Made by a program: the position numbers and the translations under genes. A DNA stretch of 64,000 nt from Planctomycetota bacterium (GTDB taxonomy: Bacteria > Planctomycetota > UBA1135 > UBA2386). Every line of letters begins with the position of its first letter. The first letter of the stretch is position 1. The notes under the pieces were generated by a model. That model saw only the letters and a program-made list of their open reading frames with translations, was not told the origin of the DNA and did not search any database. Location: the NCBI GenBank assembly GCA_016716265.1, contig JADJWQ010000006.1, positions 744,001 through 808,000 of the forward strand, given 5' to 3'. This document shows positions 52,796 to 62,051 of this stretch, piece after piece.

Positions 52796-54020
52796 TCAGT
52801 CCCGCGGGTCGGCGATGCGGCCGACGAACAGCGGCTCGCCGCTGGCGCGGTCGTAGACGAAGAACAGGAACGGGCGGTCGATGCTCACGCGCAGCGGCTC
52901 GCCGGGGGCAAGACCGAGGCGCTTCATCGTCACGACGGTCGCGGCCGCGGCGGTCAGGCCGTGCTCGTCGACCGTGACCCGCGCGTCGTGCACGACGCGA
53001 TCGACGGCGAGCGCCTCGCTCGACGTGAGCGCGTCGAACTCGGCGGCCGCCGTGAAGGCGCGGCGCACGCCGAGGCGCTGCAGGACCGCCTCGAGCTCGA
53101 CCTTGCGGCCGGTCGCGAACTTCGGGAACTTCGAGCGAGACCGGCCGCCCGGACGCCTCCGGAGCGCGCAGGGCGTCGATCAGCGCGGCCAATCGCACGC
53201 CGGTCAGCGCGGCCTCGCACTCCGCCAGCGACGCGTCGCCAGCGGGCAGCGCCATGCCGAGCGCGAGCCGGCCACCGCGCACGTGCATCGCGACGGCCTG
53301 CCAGCCGGCTGACTCGACCAGCGGCAGCGCACCGCCAGCAAGCAGGAACGGCACCTGCACGACCTCGCCGTCGGCGAGTCGGAACGCCCTCTCGTGCGGG
53401 CCGTGCACCGTCTCCTCCCAGCCGCCGCCGCAGCGCAGCGCGCTCGCGAGCACGAGGCGCGTATCCGGCGTGATCAGGTCGGGCGTCACCAGGTCCTTGA
53501 TCCGATCGGCGGTCTGCCGGCGCACCCAGCCCTCGATGATCGCGACGGCCCGGTCGGGAGCACCGGCGAAGTCGAGCGTGTCGACGCCGGCGCCGTAGCT
53601 GCCGGTCACCAGCTCGCGCCACGCGCTCTGCAGCGTGATCCGCCGGTCGACCCAGACGCCGTGCGCCGCGCTGAACTCGAAGGTGTCACCATGGCGGCTG
53701 TCGGTCGACCGGGCCGCCGCCTCGACGAGTTCGGCGAGCCGGCCGTTCAGCGCGCGCGCGAGCTCCCGGTCGTCGCCGCTGAACGCCAGCGCCGCGTCGA
53801 TCTCCGCGCGGGTCTCGCCGGTCGCGCCGGCCCGCACCAGTGCGAGCGCGCAGCGGATCGAGGTCGGCGAGCAGGCCACGTCGCCGCCGTCCCGCGCGAG
53901 CTCGCGGTGCATCCGCACCGCGAAGTCGCAGGCATCGACCGGAGCCGGTCGCCGCTGGGCCGGGGCGAGCGCACTCACCGCAGCGAGCGCGAAGGGGATC
54001 CAACCACGAGTCGGTGTCAT
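52796..54020 (-). CDS. Serpin (serine protease inhibitor), split by a one-base frameshift
   Basis: About 407 residues if read through. The N-terminal frame has a signal peptide, then CDFAVRMHRELARDGGDVAC and SPTSIRCALALVRAGATGET, the classic serpin opening. The C-terminal frame holds FPKFATGRKVELEAVLQRLGV, AAEFDALTSSEAL, the hinge VDEHGLTAAAATV leading into the reactive loop, and the ending DRPFLFFVYDRASGEPLFVGR. The Ala-rich hinge is that of an inhibitory serpin. Between the halves, at about 53120-53135, one base is extra, so the annotated start cannot reach the reactive loop without a shift. Either a recent pseudogene, a sequence error, or programmed; error is quite possible because the neighbouring sigma fusion shows the same kind of defect. 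Confidence 0.85.
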
Positions 54021-54081
54021 GCGCGCCCGAGACCGCGTCGGCACGGCGGGGTTCCGGGAGAATCGCCGCGCCCCCGCCCCG

Positions 54082-55584
54082 TCACAGCCGCACGCGGACC
54101 GGCCGCGCGATGCCGAAGCTGCCGGTCTGCGGATCCGCCGCCCCCCACCACAGCCAGATCGGGAGGCCGAGCGTGCTCGGCAGCTGCGGAACGACGATCG
54201 ACAGCAGCTCGGGCGCGCCGCCGAACGGGCTCGAGAGGTGCCGGAACGGGCCGCCGACGAAGGCGAGCGGCTGCCAGTTCACCGGCTGCAGGATGCCGAC
54301 CAGCACCCCGCCGAGCACGTTCGGCTGCCGGCCGGTCGGCGGCCAGCCGGCCATGTGGCTCCGGTACTCGACGGTCTGCGAGACCCCGTCGAACGACCGG
54401 AACGACGACGCCGCCAGGTACGGCTGCAGGGTCGGAATGCCAGCGGACGGGTCCGGCGCGCCGATCAGGAGCTGCAGCAGCGGGTCGCCACCCGGGTCGA
54501 GCGCGCAGATCGCGTCGACGTCGTCGGCCGTGATCAGGCCGATCACCACCGACACCGGCGGATCGTCGGGTGCGTCGCTGGGGGCCGGCGTGCGGTACGG
54601 CGCCACGAACAGCGTTGGCCGCGACGCCGGCGCGCACGACGTGTCGAAGCCACTCGCGAACAGGATCGGATCGCGACCGGCCGTCGCCGTGCTGAACAGC
54701 AGGCGGTCGCGCGTCAGGTCGACGGCCACCGCGTCGACGTCCTCGCCGCTGCCGAGGCCGAGCTGCGACGGCAGGATGAACGGTGTCGGGACCGTCCAGC
54801 CACCGGCGATCCACGACGTACAGAAGATCGTCGCGGCACTCGGCACGGTGCCCGCCCACCAGCTCGCCGGCACGCGGCCGACGGTCGCCGGCGAGACCGA
54901 GAAGAACGCGCGCGGCGTCCGCAATGCGGGCGGCAGCAGGTAGGCGAGGTCCGGATTGCGCTCCCACAGCAGGCCCACGAAGACGTCGTGGGCGTCGACG
55001 TCGGCAGGCCCGGCCAGCGCCGCCAATGCGAGTTCGGTCGCGTCCTGCGCGCGCTGCGTGACGCCGATGATCTCCGGTGGCGCCACCGAGCCGGGCAGCA
55101 CGAAGCTGAACAGGTCGCCCGCGGCGCCGTCGGGACCGCCGGCCTCGGTGAAGACGACCGACGATGGTGCCATGCCGGGCGGCGCGCCCACGGTCGCACG
55201 CGTCACCGAGAAGCTCAGTGCAGCCCAATGACCCGGCGGCACGACGGCGAGACCCGTCGCGTCGGACACGACCCAGTCGAGCCCGACCGAGAACGCGTCG
55301 ATGTCCGGTCGCGGCATCGTGTGCTGCAGCAGGACGTCGGTCGAGTAGTCGGGGATGCCCGGCAACGGCTGCGCGGCGTACTCGCCGGGGGTCGCCCCCA
55401 GGAAGCCGTCGGGTCGGAACAGCAGCCGCGTCGCATCGACCGGCCCGGCCGTGCCGACCGTGCCGGGTGCGGTCGAGAACGCTTGCGACACGCCCATCAG
55501 CGGGCCCTGCGACTGGCGCTCGGTCGCGACCTGTGCGAGCAGCGGCACCGCGGTGCAGCCGAGACTCAGGATGGCACGGATCAT
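54082..55584 (-). CDS. Secreted protein of unknown function
   Basis: A 500-aa exported protein with a short signal (MIRAILSLGCTAVPLLAQ). The rest is beta-rich and weakly repetitive, with phrases such as VGLDWVVSDATGLAV, LLFSTATAGRDPILFASGFD and ITADDVDAICALDPGGDPLL. These resemble the planctomycete family of extracellular proteins that read like property lists; similar long beta-rich exported proteins are frequent in this phylum. No active-site motif. It lies 38 bp downstream of the STPK-TPR gene on the same strand and may be its co-transcribed partner. Confidence 0.75.
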   Translation of the reverse strand: MIRAILSLGCTAVPLLAQVATERQSQGPLMGVSQAFSTAPGTVGTAGPVDATRLLFRPDGFLGATPGEYAAQPLPGIPDYSTDVLLQHTMPRPDIDAFSVGLDWVVSDATGLAVVPPGHWAALSFSVTRATVGAPPGMAPSSVVFTEAGGPDGAAGDLFSFVLPGSVAPPEIIGVTQRAQDATELALAALAGPADVDAHDVFVGLLWERNPDLAYLLPPALRTPRAFFSVSPATVGRVPASWWAGTVPSAATIFCTSWIAGGWTVPTPFILPSQLGLGSGEDVDAVAVDLTRDRLLFSTATAGRDPILFASGFDTSCAPASRPTLFVAPYRTPAPSDAPDDPPVSVVIGLITADDVDAICALDPGGDPLLQLLIGAPDPSAGIPTLQPYLAASSFRSFDGVSQTVEYRSHMAGWPPTGRQPNVLGGVLVGILQPVNWQPLAFVGGPFRHLSSPFGGAPELLSIVVPQLPSTLGLPIWLWWGAADPQTGSFGIARPVRVRL

Positions 55585-55622
55585 GGTCGACTCCTGGTTG
55601 TCCTCGCCGGCCGCCGCACGTG

Positions 55623-58193
55623 TCAGCGGCGCGGCTCGATGCCGAGCTTCGCTCGCTCGCGGTCGACGTCGTCGCGGAAGCGCGCGTTGCCGGGGCGCAG
55701 CGCGAGCGCGATCTCGAGGAGCACGAGCCGGACCAGCTCGATCGACTGCGGATCGCCCGAGTCGACGGCCAGCCCGGCCGCGAGGTTCCGCAGGCAGGCA
55801 GGATTCAGCGGCTCCTTCAGCTGTTGGCCGACCAGTCGCACGAACAGCTCGTTCGGCTTGCCGTCCGCGAGGCACCTGCAGATCGCGAACGCCTGCCGTG
55901 CGGTGCCGCGCCGTGCGGCCGGCAGGTCGCTCGCGAGCAGCGCCTCGAACGCGGCGACCGCGGTGGTCGCCAGCTCGCCGGTGCGGGCCTGCGCCGCGGA
56001 GCGCGCTTCGTCGTCGGACGCGAGCTCCGCCGTCTTCGCCACCAGCGCCTCCTTGAGCGCGATCTGCGCGAGCGCGTCGGGCCGGCGCCAGTGCGAGCCG
56101 TCGGCGTCGGTCTCCGGGATCTTCTCCGCCCAGCTCCGCGCCGCGGTGAAGTCCTCGCGGTCGGCTTCGAGCTGCGCGTAGAGCTGCAGCGTGTTCGTCA
56201 TCCACGGCCGGGCGGCGTGGGCATGCGACAGCGCGTCGGCAGCACCGACGAGATCGCCGGTGCGGAGGAGCGCGAGACCGAGGTTGTGCCACGGGCCGTG
56301 GCGCTCCGGGCGCATTGCGATCGCCTCGCGCAGGTACGGGATCGCCTCGTCGTAGCGGCCCTGCGACAGCAGGCACGCGCCGATCGCGTGGCGCGTGCGC
56401 GGCGTCGGCGTGCCGTACTCGAGCTCGAGCTCGCGCGCCTCGTGCAATGCATCGTCGTAGCGCTCCAGCGCGAGCCACGCGATCAGCCGCAGATCGCGGG
56501 CGGGCGTCCAATCGGCGACCGCTGACAGCAGTGCGTCGGCACGCTCGTAGCCGGCCGGCGTGCGCTGGCGCAGCGCCTGCAGAGCGGCGACGAAGCGGTC
56601 GACGGTAGCGGTCGGCTCGGGTAGGTCGGCGAGATCGAGCGCGGCCATCCCACGCGCGTCCGCAGGCAATGCCGCATGCCGCGCGACGAGCTCGCTCAGG
56701 AACGCGCTCGGTGCATCGGCCTCGATGCGGTGCAGGTCGGCGACCGCGCCGTCGCGATCGCCGCTGTCGAGCCGCACCGCGGCGCGCACCGCCCTCGTCG
56801 CGTGGTCGTCGGCGCGCAGCGCCAGGATCGCATCGAGCTCGGCGAGCTGCTGGGTCCGCTCGGTGGCGGCGACCGCGATCCGCTCCTGCGGGTAGCCCTC
56901 GAGCGCGAGCAGCGCGGGCAGGTGGCGAACGCGCCACGCGTACTCGGCGGCGTCGCGGGCCGCGCTGCGCTGCAGCCACAGCGGCAACGCGATGCCGAGG
57001 CCGAGCACGGCGACGGCCGACGCGGCCCACGCGACCGCGCGGGCGGGCCGCCGGCGGACCCCGCGCCAGGCGCATTGCAGCGGCCCGAGCCGGCGCGCCG
57101 CGACCGGGCGGTGGGCGAGGAACGCCCGCAGGTCGTCGCGCAGCGCGGCCGCGTTCTCGTAGCGACGCTCGGGCTCGCGCGTCATCGCGGTCTCGACGAT
57201 CGCGACGAGGTCGCGCGGCAGCTCCGGGCGCACACGCGGGAGCGGTGTCGGATCCTCGCGCAGGATGCGGGAGAGCACGCGCTGCGGCAGGTCGTCGAAC
57301 GGCGGGCGCAACGCGAGCAGGTGGTAGAGCGTCGCGCCGAGCCCGTAGACGTCGGTCCGCGGCGTCGCCGACCGGCCGGCGGCGATCTCCGGCGCCATGT
57401 ACCACGGCGTACCGAGCGCCGAGCTGGTCGACGTCATCGCGGCGTCGTTGCCGTGCCCGACCGCGATACCGAAGTCCAGCAGCACGGCGCGCCCGCGCTG
57501 CGTGACGACCACGTTCGACGGCTTGACGTCGCGGTGCACGACGCCTGCCGCGTGCGCCGCCGCGAGCCCGTCGGCGATCTCGGCGAGCCACGCGACGACC
57601 TGGCGCAGCCAGCCGCGCTCGCGGGACTCGCTCGGCGCCGCGTCGTGCGCGGCGGCGAGCGCGGCGACCTCGCCGCGCCGCTCCGCCATGCCGAGCACGG
57701 TCGCGAGCGAGGTGCCGTCGAGCAGCTCCATGACCAGGAACGGCTCGCCCTCGGCGGTCTCGCCGCGGTCGAAGATCGCGACCACGTGGCCGTGCGCCAG
57801 CCGCGCGAGCACGCGCGCCTCGCGGTCGAAGCGCGCGCGCGCCGCCGCGTCCCAGCTGCGCAGCTCGTGCAGCAGCTTCACCGCGACGTCGCGCTCCAAT
57901 TGCAGGTCGCGCGCGCGGAACACGGCGCCCATCGCGCCGGCGCCGAGCCGCTCGTCGACCCGGTAGCGCCCGCCGAGCACGCGCCCGAGCATCGCGTCGC
58001 GGCGCGGCGGTGCGGGCATCGCCCGCAGCTCGCCGAGTGCCGCATCGAGCCCGAGCGCCGCCGCGACGCGCGATGCGAGCTCCGGCGCGCCCGCGCACAA
58101 TGCGGCGAGGTCGAGCGTCCGCCCCTCCTCGAGCTGCTCGAGACCGCGCTCGACGAGCTCGGCGAGCCGGTCCTCGTCGGCGGCAGCGCTCAT
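55623..58193 (-). CDS. Ser/Thr protein kinase with membrane helix and TPR domain
   Basis: An 856-aa kinase. Kinase domain about 77-365: glycine loop GAGAMGAVF, Lys106 (VAVKLL), HRDVKPSN with Asp222, DFG 240-242, GTPWYMAPE. A membrane helix covers about 386-407. Beyond it are TPR-like repeats (GRYDEAIPYLREAIAMRPERHGP, LGLALLRTGDLVGAADALSHA) to the end, presumably outside the cytoplasm. The ATG overlaps the ECF sigma stop by 4 bp (ATGA), so sigma and kinase are made together. This sigma-then-kinase order is a standard planctomycete/acidobacterial module. Confidence 0.94.
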   Translation of the reverse strand: MSAAADEDRLAELVERGLEQLEEGRTLDLAALCAGAPELASRVAAALGLDAALGELRAMPAPPRRDAMLGRVLGGRYRVDERLGAGAMGAVFRARDLQLERDVAVKLLHELRSWDAAARARFDREARVLARLAHGHVVAIFDRGETAEGEPFLVMELLDGTSLATVLGMAERRGEVAALAAAHDAAPSESRERGWLRQVVAWLAEIADGLAAAHAAGVVHRDVKPSNVVVTQRGRAVLLDFGIAVGHGNDAAMTSTSSALGTPWYMAPEIAAGRSATPRTDVYGLGATLYHLLALRPPFDDLPQRVLSRILREDPTPLPRVRPELPRDLVAIVETAMTREPERRYENAAALRDDLRAFLAHRPVAARRLGPLQCAWRGVRRRPARAVAWAASAVAVLGLGIALPLWLQRSAARDAAEYAWRVRHLPALLALEGYPQERIAVAATERTQQLAELDAILALRADDHATRAVRAAVRLDSGDRDGAVADLHRIEADAPSAFLSELVARHAALPADARGMAALDLADLPEPTATVDRFVAALQALRQRTPAGYERADALLSAVADWTPARDLRLIAWLALERYDDALHEARELELEYGTPTPRTRHAIGACLLSQGRYDEAIPYLREAIAMRPERHGPWHNLGLALLRTGDLVGAADALSHAHAARPWMTNTLQLYAQLEADREDFTAARSWAEKIPETDADGSHWRRPDALAQIALKEALVAKTAELASDDEARSAAQARTGELATTAVAAFEALLASDLPAARRGTARQAFAICRCLADGKPNELFVRLVGQQLKEPLNPACLRNLAAGLAVDSGDPQSIELVRLVLLEIALALRPGNARFRDDVDRERAKLGIEPRR

Positions 58194-58846
58194 GCGTCGC
58201 CCCCGCCGGGCGGTGCGATACCACGCTCCTGCAGCCGGATCAGGAGCCGCGCCTTCGCCGCGCGGAACGCCTTGCCGGCGGCGTTGGGCGTCGCCCAGCC
58301 GAGCTCGCTGGCGAGCTCTTCGAACGGCGCGCCGTCGCACAGGCGCCGCTCGAGCAGCAGCCGGGTCTGCTCCGGGAACGTGTCGAGCACCGCGCGGAAG
58401 GTCTCCATCTGCTCGGCGAGCGCGGCGGCCATCGACGGCGTCGGATCGTCGCCGGCCGGCAGCGCCGCGCCGCCGTCGTCGGTCGCGCCGATCGGCTGCT
58501 TGCGCTGCGGATCGCGACGCTCGGCCTCGTGGTAGCGCACCGCGTCGACCAGCCGGTTCCTGACGAGGGTCGTCAGGTAGCGGACCAGCGCCGCGTCGTC
58601 GTCGCCCTGGAAGCCCTCGAGCGCCGTCAGCACACCGACGAACACGTCCTGCACGATGTCGCCGGTGCTGAACAGCGGCAGGATCCAGCGGTGGTTGCGC
58701 CGGAAGTCCAGCTCCAGCTCGCGGTGCACCCGGGCGCGCACGCGCGGGTAGACCGACTCGAGCAGGCGCGCGCGGGCGTCGCGGTCGCCCGCGGCGGCAC
58801 GGCGGATCAGCTCCGCCAGGTCGCCAGGAACGTCGGGATCGGCCAT
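58190..58846 (-). CDS. ECF-type RNA polymerase sigma factor coupled to the STPK-TPR kinase
   Basis: About 218 aa from ATG 58846 (MADPDVPGDLAELIRRAAAGD); an open frame reaches 58894 but lacks sigma-like sequence. Region 2 is DARARLLESVYPRVRARVHRE, STGDIVQDVFVGVLTALEGF, RYLTTLVRNRLVDAVRYHEA. Region 4 is FPEQTRLLLERRLCDGAPFEELASELGWATPNAAGKAFRAAKARL. The kinase start overlaps its stop. The gene immediately upstream on the same strand, 130 bp away, is the secreted protease. Confidence 0.93.
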   Translation of the reverse strand: MADPDVPGDLAELIRRAAAGDRDARARLLESVYPRVRARVHRELELDFRRNHRWILPLFSTGDIVQDVFVGVLTALEGFQGDDDAALVRYLTTLVRNRLVDAVRYHEAERRDPQRKQPIGATDDGGAALPAGDDPTPSMAAALAEQMETFRAVLDTFPEQTRLLLERRLCDGAPFEELASELGWATPNAAGKAFRAAKARLLIRLQERGIAPPGGGDA

Positions 58847-58976
58847 GGTGGCGCTCGGGATCATCGGTGGGGCGGCGCGTCCTGCACACCCCACCCCCTC
58901 CGGCGGATCGCGGGCGCCGGAAGTGCCCGGCGATCCGGAGAATCCTGCGGACGATCCCGCCGCGCCGTCGTCGCGA

Positions 58977-61355
58977 TCAGTTCTGGTCGAGCACCAGGTC
59001 CATGCCGTTCGACGTCACGATGCCGAGCCGATTGAGGCCCGGGCTGACGGTCACGGCCTGCGCGTACAGGTGCTGGCCGGCGAACGCCGCGATGTTCGGG
59101 ATCGGCAGCGAGTAGATCCAGGTCGCGCCGGTCACCGCGAAGCCCGTGCTGTCGTCGATCGTGCAGTATTGCCGGCAGCCCGGCGCGCCGAGCGCCGCCA
59201 GGTCGAGGCCGTTCGGGTACTTGCCGAAGCCCAGGAACACGACGCCGTTCGGCGAGCCTGCGGGGATCGCCTCGACGCGGAGCTGGTGGGTCTGGCCGAG
59301 GACCGGCCGGTTGACGGCTGCGAGCGCCAGGCCGTCCGCGTCGCGGCCGGTGCCGAACGGCATCGCTGCGGAGATGTCGATCGCCGCCGGCGTGCGCGCG
59401 CCGTTGCCGGGGCTGTAGCCGACGAGCGCGGAGCCGTTGACGTTCGCGCAGACGCGCCAGCGCAGCTCGACGCGGCCGTCGGAGCGCAGCACGCACTGCA
59501 GGTCGTTGGCGCCGGTGTTGGAATACTCGGGGACGCCGAGCCAGGTCAGGTAGACGGCATTGCCGCTCGGATCGACGTCGAAGTGCGTGGTACCGCCACG
59601 CGACGGATTGAGGTCCATCCACATCGCGGCGATGCGCGACGGCTCGGAGACCAGCTCGCCGACCGTCGGCGTGTAGTCCGCCGACGTCGACGCGCCGTTC
59701 AGCCACACGTAGCCGTTGGAGCACATGGTGACCTGCGTCGTCGCGCCACCCGGGTGCCGGAACGTGAACGGCAGGCTCTGCGCGCGCACCGAGTCGTCGG
59801 TCATGCCGAGGTTCGCCGAGATCGGGTTGAACCACAGGCCGGCCGCCGGCACCACGTCGTAGCCGCCTGCCGCGTTCGGCAGCAGCGCGATGCCGTTCGG
59901 CTGTGCGGCCGAGCCGGACAGATCGAACGAGCCGGCGCCGTAGACCTCGGCGAACGACGCCGCGGACTCGATGCAGCCGGTGCCGTAGCGCAGTGCCGAG
60001 GCGCGACCGGTGGTGCCGAGCGTGTCGAGCGCCTGCTGGCCGGTCCCGAGCGGGTCGAGCCAGTCCGACAGGCGCGACGACGGCGCCCCACCGCCCGTCC
60101 ACGACACGTAGAAGCGGCCGTAGTAGTCGCTCAGGTCGTTGCCGCACGCGGCGCCACCGCCGTGGAGCTGGCCGATCACGTGGTGGTTCTGGTCGAACAG
60201 CGGCGAGCCGGACGAGCCGGGCTCGGTCGTGCCGAGGTCCCAGTCGACGACGCGCACGTGGGTGCCGTCGCCGGGCTGCGACGTGCCGCCGTACGACGTC
60301 GTCTGCGTGGCCTGGTACTCGAACGAGATGCGCTTCTCGTCGCCGCTCGGGTGGTGGATCGCGACCGCGGACGTCGCGTTCTGCGGGCCGTGATCCCAGC
60401 CGACGTAGGTGATGCCCCAGTTCGGATTGGGCGAGTTGTTGAGCTCGACCAGCGTGAAGTCCGAGGTCGTGTAGCCGGCCCGCCACGTCGAGCCGGTGTT
60501 GAACTGCGACAGCGAGCCGTTCGGCGTGCCGCCGCAGGTCGACGTCTCGAAGTTCCAGTAGGTGACCAGCGAGCCGGCATTGCTCGACGTGACGCCGCAG
60601 TGGCGCGCCGTCATGAAGAAGTTGCGGGCGTCCTGCGCGGTGTTGTTGACCATGAAGCCCGTGCAGAAGATCGAGCCACCGGTGGAGATGGCCGCGATCC
60701 CCGGGATCTCGGAGCGCCAGCCGTCACCCTGCGGGCACACGACGTCGACGTTGCACGAGCCGGACTCCGGCGCCGCCGGCAATGCGGTCGGGCCGGCGCC
60801 GAAGAAGCGGTAGCCGCTGTTGATCGAGGTCAGCGTCAGCTCGACGCGATCGCGGTCGGTGGGACGGACCAGCAGCTCGATGACGACCTCGTCGCCCGGC
60901 ACGACCGGCGTCCAGAGCTCGCGGGACGGCTGGTGGTCCCAGGCCGTGAACGGCCGCAGTGCGTGGGTGCCATTCGCAGCGAACACCGACACCTGGGCAT
61001 CGCCGGGCATCGAGAAGCGTCCGAAGCCGAGGTTCACGTGGCTGGCGCCCGGCGCGCGGACGCGCACGCGCCACATGTCCCAGTCGGCGTCGAGCGACTG
61101 CCACACGCCGTCGGTGGCGGGCCGCAGGTCGATTCCGAACGGGATCGCGTAGCGGGCCGGCTCGCCGGCGGCCTCCCGCGCGCGGTCCTCGGCGGCGATC
61201 GCGGCGCGGTCGAGGGCGGGGACGCTGACGCGCGGGACCGCCGACAGCGGCTGCGCCGTCGGCTCGTAGCTGCCGAGCGGACGACCGGGTGCCTGCGCCG
61301 TGAGCGGGGCGGCGGCGAGCGCCGCCAGGGAGAGGAGCAGCAGGGAACGGTGCAT
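58977..61355 (-). CDS. Secreted lysyl-endopeptidase-like serine protease
   Basis: A 792-aa exported S1-family protease. Signal peptide near residues 1-21. The catalytic triad is visible in order: His in MTARHCGV, Asp in TSDFTLVELN, and Ser in PGSSGSPLFD. SGSPLFD with GQLHGGGAACG is typical of lysyl endopeptidase (API) and related bacterial trypsin-like enzymes. Paired Cys are frequent, as in secreted proteases. The C-terminal 300 residues comprise a beta-rich domain (VTMCSNGYVWLNGASTSADY, LRSDGRVELRWRVCANV) and a final planctomycete-type beta module (NGVVFLGFGKYPNGLDLAAL). Sits at the edge of a cluster with two protease inhibitor families. Confidence 0.9.
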   Translation of the reverse strand: MHRSLLLLSLAALAAAPLTAQAPGRPLGSYEPTAQPLSAVPRVSVPALDRAAIAAEDRAREAAGEPARYAIPFGIDLRPATDGVWQSLDADWDMWRVRVRAPGASHVNLGFGRFSMPGDAQVSVFAANGTHALRPFTAWDHQPSRELWTPVVPGDEVVIELLVRPTDRDRVELTLTSINSGYRFFGAGPTALPAAPESGSCNVDVVCPQGDGWRSEIPGIAAISTGGSIFCTGFMVNNTAQDARNFFMTARHCGVTSSNAGSLVTYWNFETSTCGGTPNGSLSQFNTGSTWRAGYTTSDFTLVELNNSPNPNWGITYVGWDHGPQNATSAVAIHHPSGDEKRISFEYQATQTTSYGGTSQPGDGTHVRVVDWDLGTTEPGSSGSPLFDQNHHVIGQLHGGGAACGNDLSDYYGRFYVSWTGGGAPSSRLSDWLDPLGTGQQALDTLGTTGRASALRYGTGCIESAASFAEVYGAGSFDLSGSAAQPNGIALLPNAAGGYDVVPAAGLWFNPISANLGMTDDSVRAQSLPFTFRHPGGATTQVTMCSNGYVWLNGASTSADYTPTVGELVSEPSRIAAMWMDLNPSRGGTTHFDVDPSGNAVYLTWLGVPEYSNTGANDLQCVLRSDGRVELRWRVCANVNGSALVGYSPGNGARTPAAIDISAAMPFGTGRDADGLALAAVNRPVLGQTHQLRVEAIPAGSPNGVVFLGFGKYPNGLDLAALGAPGCRQYCTIDDSTGFAVTGATWIYSLPIPNIAAFAGQHLYAQAVTVSPGLNRLGIVTSNGMDLVLDQN

Positions 61356-61574
61356 GGGGTCGGAACGATCGCAGGGAGAGGGCGGGCCGATGAAGCGTGC
61401 GCGCTGCGCGCCGCGCGGACAAGCCTCGACCGCCGCGTCGCGCCCGCCGCCCGAGCTACCGCACGGCCCTCCCCGCGCCGGAAGCGTCCGTGCCACCGAC
61501 TGCCGGACCGGCCACTGCGCGCCGACGACCGGTCTCGAGCGCGGGCCAGGTCCGCGACCGTCCGGCCCGGACGC

Positions 61575-61961
61575 TCACCGCGCCGGCCGCGGCACGTGCT
61601 GGTCGAACAGCACCGGGTTGCCGTCCGGATCGACGACCACGAAGCTCGCCACGCCGTCGCCGTCCATCCCGGCCGGCTGCAGGACTTCGAGCCCCTCGGC
61701 TTCGACACGCGCGCGGATGTCGCGCACGTCGAGGAACTCCGGCAACGGCTGCGCATCGGCGTCCCAGCCCGGATTGAAGGTCAGGATGTTCCGGTCGAAC
61801 ATCCGTTCGAACAATCCGATGGTCGCATTGCCATTGCGCAGGATCGCGTAGCGCGCATCGGGCATGTCGACCATCGCCCGGAACCCGAGCTTCTCGTAGA
61901 ACGCCTTCGAGACCGCGAGATCCTGGACCGCCAGGCTGATCGAGAACGTGCCGAGCTGCAT
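61575..61961 (-). CDS. VOC (glyoxalase/bleomycin-resistance fold) protein
   Basis: A 128-aa protein. The two betaalphabetabetabeta modules are visible: SISLAVQDLAVSKAFYEKLGF at the start, and VRDIRARVEAEGLEVLQPAG with VVVDPDGNPVLFDQH at the end. Residues such as the final Glu/Asp metal ligand pattern (DPDGNPV) fit the extradiol/glyoxalase superfamily. Substrate unknown. ATG 61961 used because it begins exactly at the fold; the frame is open to 62024. Confidence 0.87.
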   Translation of the reverse strand: MQLGTFSISLAVQDLAVSKAFYEKLGFRAMVDMPDARYAILRNGNATIGLFERMFDRNILTFNPGWDADAQPLPEFLDVRDIRARVEAEGLEVLQPAGMDGDGVASFVVVDPDGNPVLFDQHVPRPAR

Positions 61962-61998
61962 CGCGACACCGGAGCCGCGACGGCCGGCCCTGTCAACT

Positions 61999-62019
61999 GG
62001 CCGCCGGCAACCGGCGGCC
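61999..62019. terminator. Hairpin downstream of the cysteine-synthase-like gene
   Basis: GGCCGCCGG and CCGGCGGCC form a perfect 9-bp stem around CAA, 32 bases beyond the stop at 62052. No T-run follows on the minus strand. A second, weaker pair, CTGAGC (62026) with GCTCAG (62050), overlaps the stop codon. Likely transcription end or mRNA 3' stabiliser. Confidence 0.45.
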
Positions 62020-62051
62020 GGCAACCCTGAGCGGTCAACCGGCCGCCGGGC

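Noticed and set aside
48630..54044. A single 1,804-aa protein joining serpin and sigma factor in one frame
   Set aside because: The serpin and sigma parts are joined by non-coding-like sequence because of the serpin frameshift; the real sigma start is ATG 51827 and the bestrophin-like gene lies between them on the other strand.
54082..58224. A 1,380-aa fused protein on the minus strand
   Set aside because: Only the last 500 residues, from ATG 55584 with a signal peptide, look real; the rest is a shadow frame of the kinase gene.
61356..61574. Possible small gene between the protease and VOC genes
   Set aside because: Frames are shadows running into neighbours without a start context or motif.
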